DNA of 44,806 nucleotides. It comes from a filamentous cyanobacterium CCT1 (GTDB lineage Bacteria > Cyanobacteriota > Cyanobacteriia > Phormidesmidales > Phormidesmidaceae). This document shows positions 34,750 through 43,743 of the stretch, in pieces. The stretch covers positions 1 through 44,806 of the forward strand of contig PYER01000019.1 in the NCBI GenBank assembly GCA_003017855.1, given 5' to 3'. The notes below the pieces were generated by a model that saw only the letters and a list, made by a program, of their open reading frames with translations, had not been told where the DNA came from and ran no database searches. A program made the translations under genes and the position numbers. Each line of letters begins with the position of its first letter. The stretch's first letter is position 1.

Positions 34750-35730
34750 GTGAGTAATCTGATTCGGCCCCTAAGCGATTTGCCTGTGCTTCCAGGCAGT
34801 GAATTTCTCTTGCCCGCTATCTTAAGCCGGGCTAGTGAGCGAACAACTTACCGGTACCTTGAGTTTTTCACCGCTGGGATCCGAAACCCGAACACCCGCC
34901 TTGCGTACTACCGAGCCCTTACCCGGTTCTTTGACTGGCTTGAGGAGCGGTATTCCGGCCTTGAACTCCACCAGGTGAACTCCATTGTGGTGGCCCAGTA
35001 TGTGGAAGTTCATCCAGGGTCTGCTCAAACCCGGAATCAGCATCTTTCTGCCATTCGCTCGCTCTTCCGGTGGCTCGTTACCGGTGGCGTGATAACCGAG
35101 AACCCAGCCGCAGAAGTCCGTGGTGTGAAGCATCGAGTGAAGCGCGGTAAGACACCTGTGCTCACGGATGATGAGATGAAGGCACTCCTCTCAAGTATCG
35201 ACCCCGACGATATCGTGGACCTGCGCGATCGAGCACTTATTGCGGCAATGTTTTTTAGCTTTGCCCGAGTTGCTGCTGTGCTTGGGATGAACGTTGATGA
35301 CTACTTCTCAAAGGGCAAACGGTACTGGTTCCGGCTCCACGAAAAAGGTGGCAAGTATCATGAAGTGCCGGTGCACCACACGGCTGAGGAGTACCTCGAT
35401 CTCTACATGGATAAGGCGAACTTGTGGAATGAGAAGACCACTCCCCTATTTCAGACTGCACCTCGCCGCTCTCGAGCGCTTACTGGTGTTCGGTTACAGC
35501 GCCAGGAAGCCTGGGCGATGGTGAAGCGCCGGGCGCAGGCTGCTGGAGTCAGCACTGATGCGTGTAATCATACCTTTCGCGCGAGCGGCATTACGAACTT
35601 TCTGCGTAACGGCGGTAGCCGCGATAATGCTCAGAAGATCGCGGCACATGAGGACATTCGTACTACCGCTTTATACGATAGAAGGGATGAAGCAATTTCT
35701 CTCGATGAAATCGAGCGGATACGTTTGTAG
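34750..35730 (+). CDS. Tyrosine recombinase / integrase, apparently intact
   Basis: A 326-residue site-specific recombinase. The N-terminal SAM-like domain (YRALTRFFDWLEERY, HLSAIRSLFRWLV) covers about 40-125 and the catalytic domain 135-326. The catalytic residues are all present: Arg173 (FARVAAVLGM), Lys199 (HEKGGKYHEVPVH), His274 and Arg277 (NHTFRASG), His300 (AAHEDI) and nucleophile Tyr309 (TALYDRR). The gene starts with GTG at 34750. It could resolve plasmid dimers or integrate the element; no attachment site was identified. Size and spacing fit the XerC/D-like plasmid class rather than phage integrases. Confidence 0.92.
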   Translation: MSNLIRPLSDLPVLPGSEFLLPAILSRASERTTYRYLEFFTAGIRNPNTRLAYYRALTRFFDWLEERYSGLELHQVNSIVVAQYVEVHPGSAQTRNQHLSAIRSLFRWLVTGGVITENPAAEVRGVKHRVKRGKTPVLTDDEMKALLSSIDPDDIVDLRDRALIAAMFFSFARVAAVLGMNVDDYFSKGKRYWFRLHEKGGKYHEVPVHHTAEEYLDLYMDKANLWNEKTTPLFQTAPRRSRALTGVRLQRQEAWAMVKRRAQAAGVSTDACNHTFRASGITNFLRNGGSRDNAQKIAAHEDIRTTALYDRRDEAISLDEIERIRL

Positions 35731-35992
35731 TTCAGCCTTGCTGGTTTATGTTACCTGCGCATTCTCATAAAATGTTCGGATGAGCGCTTTCCAATGTGGA
35801 CGATAAATAAGTTGCCCGCGAGGTCGATGTGATCCAGGATGTCGACTTTTGAAAGTCGAAGGAGATCTTCCCATCGCTTGCGGAAGATATAAGCTTCTCC
35901 ATGAAAGTGGTGCTCGAATCGCGGAAATCCGTGCTCTCCAGCACTTGTCGAGTCAATCGTTCGATGACTTTAGGCTGCAAAGAGCTGTTTTT
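35731..35992 (-). other. Gene-poor stretch with a possible decayed minus-strand coding segment
   Basis: A minus-strand frame ending at 35751 reads like protein over about 60 residues (FEHHFHGEAYIFRKRWEDLL, then VDILDHIDLAGNLFIVHIGK) but has no start codon and is closed upstream by a stop. I do not recognise it. It may be a truncated gene. Confidence 0.3.
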
Positions 35993-36175
35993 TTAATCTG
36001 CTTTGAGTGCTCGTCTAGCCAGTTTGGTGTAGGTTTTCACGGTCTCGTAATGCATATCTAAATCACTAGCAATATCTTGTAGTGCTCTTCCCTGTTCTCG
36101 TCGTGCCAGAATGATCGCCCAGGTTTCTGCTGTCTTGGTAGCCCGCTCGCCGCCGGTACGTTTACGCTGTACCAC
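35993..36175 (-). CDS. Small helix-turn-helix protein
   Basis: A 60-residue basic protein, GTG start. IILARREQGRALQDIASDLD followed by MHYETVKTYTKLARRAL is a helix-turn-helix of the LuxR/sigma-region-4-like kind. There is no effector domain. It may be a tiny regulator or the surviving end of a larger gene whose front was lost to the IS1 relic next to it. No ribosome binding site is convincing. Confidence 0.5.
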   Translation of the reverse strand: MVQRKRTGGERATKTAETWAIILARREQGRALQDIASDLDMHYETVKTYTKLARRALKAD

Positions 36176-36257
36176 AAACAGATCTGTGAGTTCAGCAACC
36201 GGTAGAACTCTAGAGGTAATGATGAATTTGTTAGGGTGATGAAGAAGCTACGCAGCG

Positions 36258-36506
36258 ATGCTTATGCCTCCCTACCCGGATTGCACCTCTCAGCGAAACG
36301 TTAAGAATGGCCACATTCACACCGGCAAGCAACGGTACCTGTGCCGTATCTATGGTCGTTAGTTTGTTGAGAACTTGACCGCCAAGACCATCGACACCCT
36401 GACACGGGAACTGATCGACCGGCTCTTGCTAGAACGCCTCTCGATGGCTGGAATTGCCCGAGCAGTTCAAGTTTCTGAGCAATGGTTGCAAGCTTATACG
36501 TCCTGA
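36258..36506 (+). pseudogene. IS1-family transposase N-terminal (InsA-like) relic
   Basis: The frame reads MLMPPYPDCTSQRNVKNGHI, then HTGKQRYLCRIYGR, a stop at 36360-36362, and continues FVENLTAKTIDTLTRELIDR with ERLSMAGIARAVQVSEQWLQ. This is the zinc-finger plus HTH of cyanobacterial IS1-family transposases. One zinc-finger cysteine is now Tyr (YPDC) and another is Tyr in CRIYGR; the internal stop and missing DDE part confirm decay. Confidence 0.8.
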
Positions 36507-36517
36507 TCAAGAGTAAA

Positions 36518-37129
36518 TTACTGCGACTTAGGCTCTGTTTCGCTGAGGTGAAACACTGCTAAAACACCGGAAATATCTCCTAGGGTTGCTACTACAGCCC
36601 CCAATGACCGTTGAGTATGATCTTTTCCCATCCAGTCCTCAAGGTGTTTGGCTTCCTCTAAGCTAGTCTCCAATTCTGTCAGAAGCTGGGAAACCAAATG
36701 AATTTTTAGTTGGCACAGAGCCATTTGGTGAGCGGCTCTTTCCTTTTTAAGCACGGCTTTGAGGGATCTATTCTCGGATTTCAATTGCTGGATAACGGCG
36801 CGATACTCCTTCACCACTTGCTGAGATTTGCCGTTGTATTGCGGATCATAGGTCACAATCAGCCTCTTTCTCAGCGTTTCTAGTTCGGATGGGCTCACTT
36901 GAGAAATTACTTGGTAGGCCACCTTCACTGGACCTAAGTCCTGGAAGTGCTGACTTAGCTTTTGCCGAAACCAACTATTACGGATATCTGATAACGCAGC
37001 TGCGATATAGAGTATCCGACGATTTAGATAGGCGGCATAAATGCCGGGTTCGTGGGGTAATTGGCTCACATCTGCCAAGTCAAGGCTAGGCAAATCCCAC
37101 AAATCGACTGTCAGCAGGTCTTCATTCAT
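36518..37129 (-). CDS. GIY-YIG-like domain protein with coiled-coil tail
   Basis: A 203-residue protein. Residues 25-100 resemble the GIY-YIG endonuclease fold: PGIYAAYLNRRILYIAAALS gives the paired GIY and YIA strands, then IRNSWFRQKLSQHF (Arg position kept) and LIVTYDPQYNG at the end of the domain. The second motif is YIA rather than YIG, and the expected Glu is not sure (SELETLRKRLI is a candidate). Residues 105-165 form a coiled coil. No ribosome binding site stands out. Proteins of this kind occur singly on cyanobacterial plasmids; function unknown. Confidence 0.6.
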   Translation of the reverse strand: MNEDLLTVDLWDLPSLDLADVSQLPHEPGIYAAYLNRRILYIAAALSDIRNSWFRQKLSQHFQDLGPVKVAYQVISQVSPSELETLRKRLIVTYDPQYNGKSQQVVKEYRAVIQQLKSENRSLKAVLKKERAAHQMALCQLKIHLVSQLLTELETSLEEAKHLEDWMGKDHTQRSLGAVVATLGDISGVLAVFHLSETEPKSQ

Positions 37130-37839
37130 TGTGATGGCGTCGTAGATGCTTCAGATATCGATGAGTCTAGCGCTGAAAGCTGCGGTTTGCCTGAATTGTA
37201 CACCAGCTATAGCGTCTGTTCTAAAAAGATGATCACTCCGTTGCAGAGGAGTGATGAGCACACACCGCATGTTGGCGGAGATGGCGGAAATGTGGCAGAA
37301 AAGCCGGGCTGTCTATAGCCATCCCCGGCATTCACGACTAACCCTGCCCAGTATAAGGATGCACGAGGAAATATCGTGGTTAACCTGGCTAAAGCGATGC
37401 CTGGCGATCGCCAATCCTAGAAGGCTATCGACCTTTGGCTTGCCTATCAGGATGAAGGGGACCTGAAGGGGAGTCTTTAGGAAAGGAGACAAGCTCACGA
37501 GAAATATTGGGCCTATTTCGCGTCGATAGCCTACTGTGATTGAGGTCGATGCTAAGGAGAATTTAACCTTTATTATGCAAGACTTCTTCTAAGGAAGCCT
37601 TAAACTTGTTGCCCGGCAAGTCTTTAAGCGATTGCGAGGCTTCGACAGTATGTTTTTATACAACAAGTCTGAAGAGGTCTGCCTCTACTGTTTCAACCAT
37701 AATTTTCTAACTTAGTAATTGCTAAGTAAGTCCATGATGACTTCTTAAATGGCCGAGAGGATCTCGGGGTGCCAAAGAAGGCAGCAATGCCTACTGCCGA
37801 GCATTAGGTACTTCCACCTTAAGATCTTCAAGAAGACAA
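37130..37839. other. Gene-free 710-base stretch with hairpin, R388-like nic match and decayed coding segment
   Basis: A perfect 8-bp hairpin, ATCACTCC/GGAGTGAT, lies at 37232-37255. TGTCTATAGCC is at 37310-37320. From 37319 to 37480 the plus strand reads like protein interrupted by a stop at 37418 (NIVVNLAKAMPGDRQS, stop, KAIDLWLAYQDEGDL). I do not recognise that sequence. The rest shows nothing clear. Confidence 0.4.
37303..37329 (+). other. Sequence matching the R388 nic region inside a short inverted repeat
   Basis: TGTCTATAGCC (37310-37320) equals eleven bases I recall across the R388 nic site (TGTCT/ATAGCC). It is flanked by GCCGGG (37303-37308) and CCCGGC (37324-37329). It is far from the relaxase in this linear view. 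It could be a second or older oriT, or chance. Confidence 0.3.
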
Positions 37840-39657
37840 CTAGCATCTCCAGTTCCACTTTAAGCCATGCTTTACAAGATCCGTTGCCTGTTCAGCATTT
37901 AGCGGCCTCGAAAATAAATACCCTTGTCCATAGTCGCACCCGGAGGCCTTCAAATAAAATAGGTGCCGAGCGTTTTCAATACCTTCAGCTACAACTTTGA
38001 CCCCAAGGTTATGAGCAAGCCCGATTATCGACTGGGTAACGCTAAATCCAATGCTTTCGTCAGATTTTTTGTCGATTTCTGAAATAAAAGAACGATCTAT
38101 TTTTAGGGCATATACCGGAAATTTATGCAGATAACTCAATGAAGAATATCCGGTTCCAAAATCGTCAATATAAATTTGAACACCGGATTCCTTAAGCTGA
38201 TTTAAAGCTTGCATGGAAGGTTGACTATCATCAACTATAGTATCTTCAGTTACCTCAATCTTAATATCACTTACAGAAAGGTTGTATAGACTTGTAAATC
38301 GCCGTATTTTTTTGTCAAGACTAGTGTCTAACAATTGCTTAGGCGAGATATTGATGCTAATTGACAACTCAGAACTGTAGGTTTCTTTCCACAGGCTTAA
38401 TTGACGACAAGCCTCTTCAAGCGTCCATAGTCCTACTTCCTGAATGAGATGCCGTTCTTCTGCAAAAGCAATAAACTCGCTAGGCATTATGAGACCCTTA
38501 TCTGGATGCTGCCAGCGTATGAGCGCTTCAAAACCAACAAGTTTCTTATTCCTCAAAGAAACAATTGGCTGGTAGAAAAGAACGAACTCTCGCTGCTGAG
38601 TTGCCTTTCTTAAATCCGAGTCTAATTTCAGCAAATGCCTTGCTTTCAGTCGCATGGTTTCGTCAAAAACTTCTAAGCGCCCACGCCCACAAGATTTTGC
38701 CTGATACAAAGCAGTATCTGCATCTCTGAGTATTTCTTCAGCACTTTTATATAATGCTTTGCTGGAAGCTAAGCCAAAACTAGCACTTGGGAAAATCTCA
38801 TTTCGATCGATCCAAAGAGGCTTTTCGATGTCATTTTGTAGCCGCCTTGCGACAGAAATAGCCTCATCGAAATCATTTATTTCGGTAAGAAGAATAACAA
38901 ATTCATCACCACCCAGACGAGCCAGCATGTCTTTAGGCCTCAGAGCCTTTCTCATTCTTTCTGAAACTTTTATTAGGAATTTATCTCCGGCAAAATGGCC
39001 AAGACTGTCGTTAACAAGCTTGAACTTATCCAGATCAATGAACAAGACGGCAAATTGGAGTCGGCGCTTCCTTATATCCTTCAAGGAAAGCAATTGATTT
39101 ATTCTAGCAAGTAGAGCACTTCTATTTGGAAGTTTTGTTAAATCGTCAATCCCTAAAACCAAATTATCTTCAGGCTTTATTTTTCGATCAAAAAAGTCAT
39201 GTTGATATTTGGCATTCTGCCTGTATTTTCTAAACAGAATCTTTAGAGCATTTCTAGTCAAGAAAACTGCGGAAGGACCCATCTCTCGAATGGCACTTTC
39301 ATCCAAGAATAATGCATGAACGTTTTGGCAAAACCTTATCAGATCGCCATTCTTCAATTGGTGTACACAGATTTTTTCGCCATTTACCGCTAGTCCGTTT
39401 TTACTTTGAGTTCCCTCCAAACTACCATCTACAATCCAATGGCTATCGTCTTGATAATATGTGTAGGCGTGGTAGCGAGAAACACCTTGACACTTTAGCC
39501 TGATATCCGCCTCTTTGCTGCGGCCAATAAAATAAGCTTTTTTCTTAAGAGACTTGAGCTTTACCCTGGAACCATCAATTATAATTAGGACTACTCTTTC
39601 TCGTTTTATTTCTTCATGTTTCTCAAGGCTGACTGAATCATTGGTTGTAGTGTCCAT
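37840..39657 (-). CDS. FHA-GGDEF-EAL cyclic di-GMP signalling protein
   Basis: A 605-residue soluble protein. The FHA phosphothreonine-binding domain is at about 25-118 (YFIGRSKEADIRL, GVSRYHAY, SKNGLAVNGEKI). GGDEF at about 170-330 keeps the catalytic motif (ARLGGDEFVILL, residues 249-253). EAL at about 345-600 keeps GFEALIRWQHP (377-379), DDFGTGYSSLSYLHKF and VVAEGIEN. Both diguanylate cyclase and phosphodiesterase could be active. FHA domains are read by Ser/Thr kinases, and two kinase-like genes lie at 5.9-9.5 kb, so a link is possible but unproven. There are no membrane or sensory domains. Its AT-richer composition differs from the mobilization genes. Confidence 0.93.
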   Translation of the reverse strand: MDTTTNDSVSLEKHEEIKRERVVLIIIDGSRVKLKSLKKKAYFIGRSKEADIRLKCQGVSRYHAYTYYQDDSHWIVDGSLEGTQSKNGLAVNGEKICVHQLKNGDLIRFCQNVHALFLDESAIREMGPSAVFLTRNALKILFRKYRQNAKYQHDFFDRKIKPEDNLVLGIDDLTKLPNRSALLARINQLLSLKDIRKRRLQFAVLFIDLDKFKLVNDSLGHFAGDKFLIKVSERMRKALRPKDMLARLGGDEFVILLTEINDFDEAISVARRLQNDIEKPLWIDRNEIFPSASFGLASSKALYKSAEEILRDADTALYQAKSCGRGRLEVFDETMRLKARHLLKLDSDLRKATQQREFVLFYQPIVSLRNKKLVGFEALIRWQHPDKGLIMPSEFIAFAEERHLIQEVGLWTLEEACRQLSLWKETYSSELSISINISPKQLLDTSLDKKIRRFTSLYNLSVSDIKIEVTEDTIVDDSQPSMQALNQLKESGVQIYIDDFGTGYSSLSYLHKFPVYALKIDRSFISEIDKKSDESIGFSVTQSIIGLAHNLGVKVVAEGIENARHLFYLKASGCDYGQGYLFSRPLNAEQATDLVKHGLKWNWRC

Positions 39658-40392
39658 GGTTTTGTCAACTTTTCCTAGGCTAGGAAGTCAGAAAGTTTAA
39701 TTTGTGCCTTTTGATGAATGGTAGTATCCCTTTGAATTTATTCTTAATCGGAAACGGTCGATGTTAAAATCGCCCTGGAATATAATAAATCAAATGAGAA
39801 ATAGATTCTTTGTGACTTATGAGAGGATAAATTCGAGCCATTTTTGGTAGAGGTCTTGAAGGAGGGAACGAACGACTCCAAAGCTTGCCTAGAAAATCGT
39901 CCGAGCTAATTTAAGAATCATAGTCTAAAAGGCTGTTGCTATGATGCAAATAAATAGGATGGAAAATCTTCTTCAAAAGAGGATTCTAAAAACATAAAGC
40001 ACCCTTGCTAGAATGTTACTGCTTGAAACCAGAATCATCCATCGAAAATTGCCATAAGCTTTGATATGCCATAGTTGGCACTGCCCACAATTCTTATTTT
40101 CGTGACATTCACCTATGGTAGACATCCGGCTCCGCCGTAGTGGAAGTTCAGCTTCGGTAGGATTTAGAACACCTGGCAGCCAGTCTTAGCACTGTTCCTG
40201 GCTGCTGCTGTCATCAAGGTGACAACAAGGAGCAAGCGGAACTTAAGAAATTATGCTGATAGCCTAACAACCCCTAACTGATATTGCTATTAGCTAAGAA
40301 TAGCTTACGAACCTATTAGGGCCAAGAGCTTGGGAAGATTTCACAAAGTTAATGCATTTTTTTGAGGCTCAATACGGATTTTAGCGACCAGC
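39658..40392. other. Gene-free stretch, no clear content
   Basis: About 735 AT-rich bases without a convincing frame. The first part should carry the promoter of the FHA-GGDEF-EAL gene. An 8-bp stem, GCAGCCAG (40176-40183) with CTGGCTGC (40198-40205), is the only structure noted. Confidence 0.4.
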
Positions 40393-41315
40393 TTAACAAC
40401 GTCTCCAACAGGTTACTAACGACGCACTGTCTCGCTTACGCGCATTGTGCACGAACTCAAAGGGCTCCAGATACAGCAGCAGTTTCTTCTGAGAAGTGCT
40501 GCGATGAGGCCTCAACCACGAACGCAACAGAGACCAAAACCCTTCCATCGTGTTGATGTGAACCTCGCAAAAGCCGTCCCCGTAGTCGTCTCGGGCATAT
40601 TCACCTACGCTGCGACAAACACTTTTTGTGCGCATACCTCCGGGTACCTATCAAGTCATAGATGGTGTATTCGTCGTTGTACACCAAGCTCTTTGGGGCA
40701 ATGGTCGCTTTGATGAGGAGCTCTACCGTTCGTGGTGCACGTTATCTAACCGGTGAATCACTACCTGCCCTCTACGCTCAATCATCCCAAATATCGGCAG
40801 CTTTTCTGTTTCGAGCGTACCTCGGCCCCGAAGCCCTTTGAGCTTACGCCGGCGCCCTGGACGCCCCTTTTTTTCACAGCGTCGGGATAGCCTTTATGTC
40901 CGGTTGTGACATACACCCCATCACACTCCACCTCACTGGATAGCTGCACTTCTGGCTTTTTGTCCACAATTGCCTGCCGGAGTTGATGGGTCATCTGATG
41001 CACGTCACTTTGATTCAACCCCAGCTCTTGAGCAATCTGCTGGTTCGATAGGTTGAGCCCCATCAGATATAGGCACCTCATCCATACCCGCAACGGCTAG
41101 TATCGTCCAGCAAATACGGTATCCGTCAAATCATCAAACTATCGCTGGCAACCCTTGCAGCGGTAGCGCTGGCGATGAGGATGATCGTCATCTTTACCCC
41201 GCTTGACAAACTCCTCAGAGCCGCACTTCGGACACCGGATAACGCCGTCGGCCCAACGCAATCTCCGAACGCTGTCGTAGCACTTAGCCTCTTCCAAGAG
41301 TTGTGTCAGGGTTAG
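40393..41315 (-). pseudogene. IS1595-family transposase relic
   Basis: On the minus strand, from high coordinates down: a zinc ribbon (VIRCPKCGSEEFVKRG, RYRCKGCQR) near 41300-41150 broken by stops; an HTH region, LNLSNQQIAQELGLNQSDVH; the DDE start EVECDGVYVTTGHKGYP; a frameshifted middle, then ATIAPKSLVYNDEYTIYDLI; and the end, EYARDDYGDGFCEVHINTME with FWSLLRSWLRPHR. This matches the IS1595/ISXO2 type. At least two frameshifts and several stops show it is dead. Terminal repeats were not located. Confidence 0.85.
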
Positions 41316-41583
41316 TATGAGGGTTTACGGGAGATCCACTTTGGCGCTCATCCTAGCGAACACTTTATCTGCTTGTAGCCCACATCCCTGAAACATCTAT
41401 TGAACCTTATGTTTAATTGCGCTTAAGGGTTGGTAGACGAGAGAATAGCGGTTCTAAATTTACTTTCAAGACTTTGAATCAGCCCTGCGCTGCGCTACGA
41501 GATTACAAGTAAGATTTCTACTCTAGAGTACGACGTAATTAGGCAGTTTAAATTAAATGTAAGATAGCTCTCGCAACGGACAA

Positions 41584-41697
41584 ATGCTTATGAAGCCTGG
41601 AAAGCTTCGCGAGTCACAGTTGCAACGACTGAAAGATTGTTTCGGTCTGACCTCTACCAGCTTGCAACACTCAAAGTTTTTCCGTAACGCCAATTAG
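41584..41697 (+). pseudogene. Short transposase N-terminal scrap (possibly IS1595-type)
   Basis: A 37-residue frame with MKPGKLRESQLQRLKDCFGL at its start. This is similar to the N-terminus of some IS1595-type transposases as I recall them. It ends at a stop after FFRNAN, where a real protein would continue for about 200 residues. It is recorded as a probable remnant only. Confidence 0.35.
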
Positions 41698-41770
41698 CCT
41701 TGATGTAGATTGTCAAATTAATTGTCCCCCAGCTGTCGCCAGGGGACAAAGGCACAGATAATTATCTTTT

Positions 41771-41826
41771 CCCTCGATATCGAGCAGAGCCGACGATCTG
41801 CCCCAGACCCCTCGATATCGAGCAGA
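41771..41826. repeat. 18-bp direct repeat containing a 12-bp palindrome, two copies
   Basis: CCCTCGATATCGAGCAGA occurs at 41771-41788 and 41809-41826, period 38 bases. Each copy contains the perfect palindrome CTCGATATCGAG. Identical palindromic sites in tandem suggest protein binding (regulator, partition or replication protein). Confidence 0.65.
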
Positions 41827-42604
41827 TCTGAGGCAGGAGCTTATCGCCTATCCCAAAGTGCCCGTCCATTTTAGCCATTGTGAGAATTAGTCAAAAGATG
41901 CGCATAATGGCTTAGATGAAATGGCCAAGTGTCACCTGACAGGCTGTTTGACATCCTTAAATAGTGCAGAAAGATTCTGAAACCCTTACAAATCAAGGAT
42001 TCTCACCGAGATGGCGATCTTGCGGTGTATTGGGCAAATGAACGAGGGGATTGGTTCCAAGCACTGCTTTGGCCGTCCGGGTCATCCATACATAAGACTC
42101 AAAGAGGTTTTCTGCACTACTAAGGACTTTCAACTATCTATCCCCTACTAGCAGCTCAGTACAAAGAAGTACGCTCACCTTTTCTATATTAATATGAATT
42201 CATGTTTGACAATCCCCAATAAAATTAATGAATTTAGGATGTATCCTATTGATAATATATCCTATTGAAATGGCTTTAGCTGCTTAAAATGCTTTCTAAG
42301 GCAGTCACTAGTGGCTATTTTTGCTCGCTAGATAGGGCACCTTTCGGTAGCAATTAAGTACTACCTTATTGAACTCTGATTAACAGCAAGGGGCACCATA
42401 GCCTGCTCTGGCTGGCAGGTATTGCGGCGCTGGTATGGCTGTACATGAGGCCAAAACAAAAACCCTAGCGTGGGCCAGGGGTGACTGGTGAAATTTCATC
42501 TACGCCAGATAGCTTAACCCCGCGATCAGCCCCTGACAGCGCGGGCAAGATGGGAGGGCAGCGATGTCCTGAGAGCGTTAGTTAGATGCACCCTAAACAG
42601 ATCA

Positions 42605-42648
42605 CCCCCCACCGGCGGCGCTGCATTGGTGTGGGGGATTTTATTTTG
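42605..42648 (+). terminator. Probable terminator hairpin in gene-free region
   Basis: CCCCCCACC (42605-42613) pairs with GGTGTGGGGG (42628-42637) with one bulge, followed by ATTTTATTTTG. No gene is visible upstream, so it may end an unrecognised small RNA or a lost gene. Confidence 0.5.
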
Positions 42649-42750
42649 AACTTGACGATGGCCTTGGGCTGAGTATGTTTTTGGTGGTAAATGCATACCT
42701 TAAGCCTCAGGTGCTAACCTAGGGGCTTTTCTCTCCATTACGGCTTAGTT

Positions 42751-42783
42751 CCCCGCTGGTGCTATATCAGCGGGGCTTTTTTT
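42751..42783 (+). terminator. Strong terminator hairpin in gene-free region
   Basis: CCCCGCTG (42751-42758) pairs perfectly with CAGCGGGG (42768-42775) around a nine-base loop, then C and a run of T. The transcript it ends is not evident. Confidence 0.8.
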
Positions 42784-42966
42784 GGGGTACGATAGGTTAC
42801 AGCAGATAGAGGCACAAAGCTTAGGACCCCCACAGGGACGGCTGGCAGTGTTTTTTTGCCGCTGTCCCCCGCCATCCCTCACCCTTGGGGGGCTACGCTC
42901 CGAACCATTCAGGCATCACGCCATCCTGGCGGGCTAAATGCTCCTAAGCTCCACCCACCAATCGGA

Positions 42967-43209
42967 TTAGCGTTCGATTAGGTGGAAAACAACAAAAAGC
43001 CCCGCCACAATCACTGCAGCCGTGGGAGTTGAGGGTAGCCAAACTCTATCGGGTAACTTGGCCACGAATGCCGACAACAGCAGGAGGCTACCGCCCAGAG
43101 CCACGTTTGGGCAATGCAGCCCCAGAGGCTTGACAGAAGAGTTGTAAAAAACAGGCTTGTGGCAAGGGGTGCCTTTTCCCCGAGAGGTCACGTTGATTAT
43201 TCTTCGCAA
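42967..43209 (-). CDS. Possible small membrane protein
   Basis: An 80-codon frame with two hydrophobic segments in its last 45 residues (VALGGSLLLLSAFVAKLP and TAAVIVAGLFVVFHLI). The assigned start is TTG and has no ribosome binding site; a GTG at the first hydrophobic segment would give about 44 residues. The part before it does not look like protein. The call rests only on the two hydrophobic segments. Confidence 0.3.
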   Translation of the reverse strand: MRRIINVTSRGKGTPCHKPVFYNSSVKPLGLHCPNVALGGSLLLLSAFVAKLPDRVWLPSTPTAAVIVAGLFVVFHLIER

Positions 43210-43569
43210 CCGAACTGGGAGCTGGGATAGAGGCTGATTTCATAGAATATAGACTTCTACTCAACCTCCATATTTACGACGAAGAAAGGAATCATCCGGA
43301 CTCCTTAGATACCGGACTTTTAGGTGATAGTACGTTTGTGCGAAAAATTCCAGCGGGTGTGAATCATTCACCTGACCCCGGCTAACAGCCACACCGACCT
43401 GGGCACCATAGGAGAGCAGCGGGAGATGCATAAATCGTTGAACCCCCAGGCTGCAGCGTTGGCCTGGGGGTTTTGTTTTGGCAGCTTGGGGAAGGGCTAG
43501 CAACCGGGCTGATCAATACGAGGGTCAGAACCAGAGTCGACAACCTAAGCCGCGACTCAGAGATGAGAT
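43210..43569. other. Gene-free stretch holding only a terminator
   Basis: Apart from the terminator at 43441-43479 I see nothing supported here. An 80-residue minus-strand frame across it overlaps the hairpin and has no family resemblance. Confidence 0.35.
43441..43479 (+). terminator. Strong terminator hairpin
   Basis: AACCCCCAGGC (43441-43451) pairs perfectly with GCCTGGGGGTT (43462-43472), followed by TTGTTTT. The AA before the stem makes it potentially usable from either side. Confidence 0.8.
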
Positions 43570-43743
43570 TTATTTTGATTGAAGCAGTTCTTGAAGCTCC
43601 TCTGTGGTCTCGATAACTTGGGTTTCTTTCACGGCTCTAGCAACCCGAGCATCCTGCCAAAGGGTAAAAGCAAGACCAGAACCGAGCCCAGCTAAAGCAA
43701 CGAGAATTATGATGGCAACTCCAAGAAAGTCATCCCGACTCAA
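43570..43743 (-). CDS. Small single-pass membrane protein
   Basis: About 57 residues: DDFLGVAIIILVALAGLGSG then LAFTLWQD forms one membrane helix near the N-terminus, and an acidic helix (VIETTEELQELLQSK) ends it. The TTG at 43743 is chosen because AGGAG lies seven bases before it; the frame stays open to another TTG at 43767. No family recognised. Such small anchored proteins often regulate a larger complex, but nothing here shows which. Confidence 0.5.
   Translation of the reverse strand: MSRDDFLGVAIIILVALAGLGSGLAFTLWQDARVARAVKETQVIETTEELQELLQSK

Larger units (their letters stand above)
41316..42966. other. Long gene-free region, 1.65 kb
   Basis: No intact gene is visible. It holds a short transposase scrap (41584-41697), an 18-bp direct repeat with palindromes (41771-41826), a tandem 11-mer TATCCTATTGA (42242 and 42258), and two terminator hairpins (about 42605 and 42751). 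A frame ending near 42470 encodes a hydrophobic stretch, LLWLAGIAALVWLYM, but has no normal start codon. Decay of a former gene region is the simplest reading. Confidence 0.4.

Noticed and set aside
23821-42268. Shared 13-mer GTATCCTATTGAT at 23821 and 42241, with a further TATCCTATTGA at 42258
   Set aside because: A 13-base match between two places in 45 kb is expected by chance. Only the local tandem 11-mer at 42242/42258 is slightly notable.
42376-42470. Possible tiny membrane peptide containing LLWLAGIAALVWLYM
   Set aside because: There is no ATG, GTG or TTG in a suitable place and no ribosome binding site. It could be a relic, not a supported gene.
43261-43503. 80-residue minus-strand frame
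   Set aside because: It runs through a perfect terminator hairpin and shows no protein-like features.
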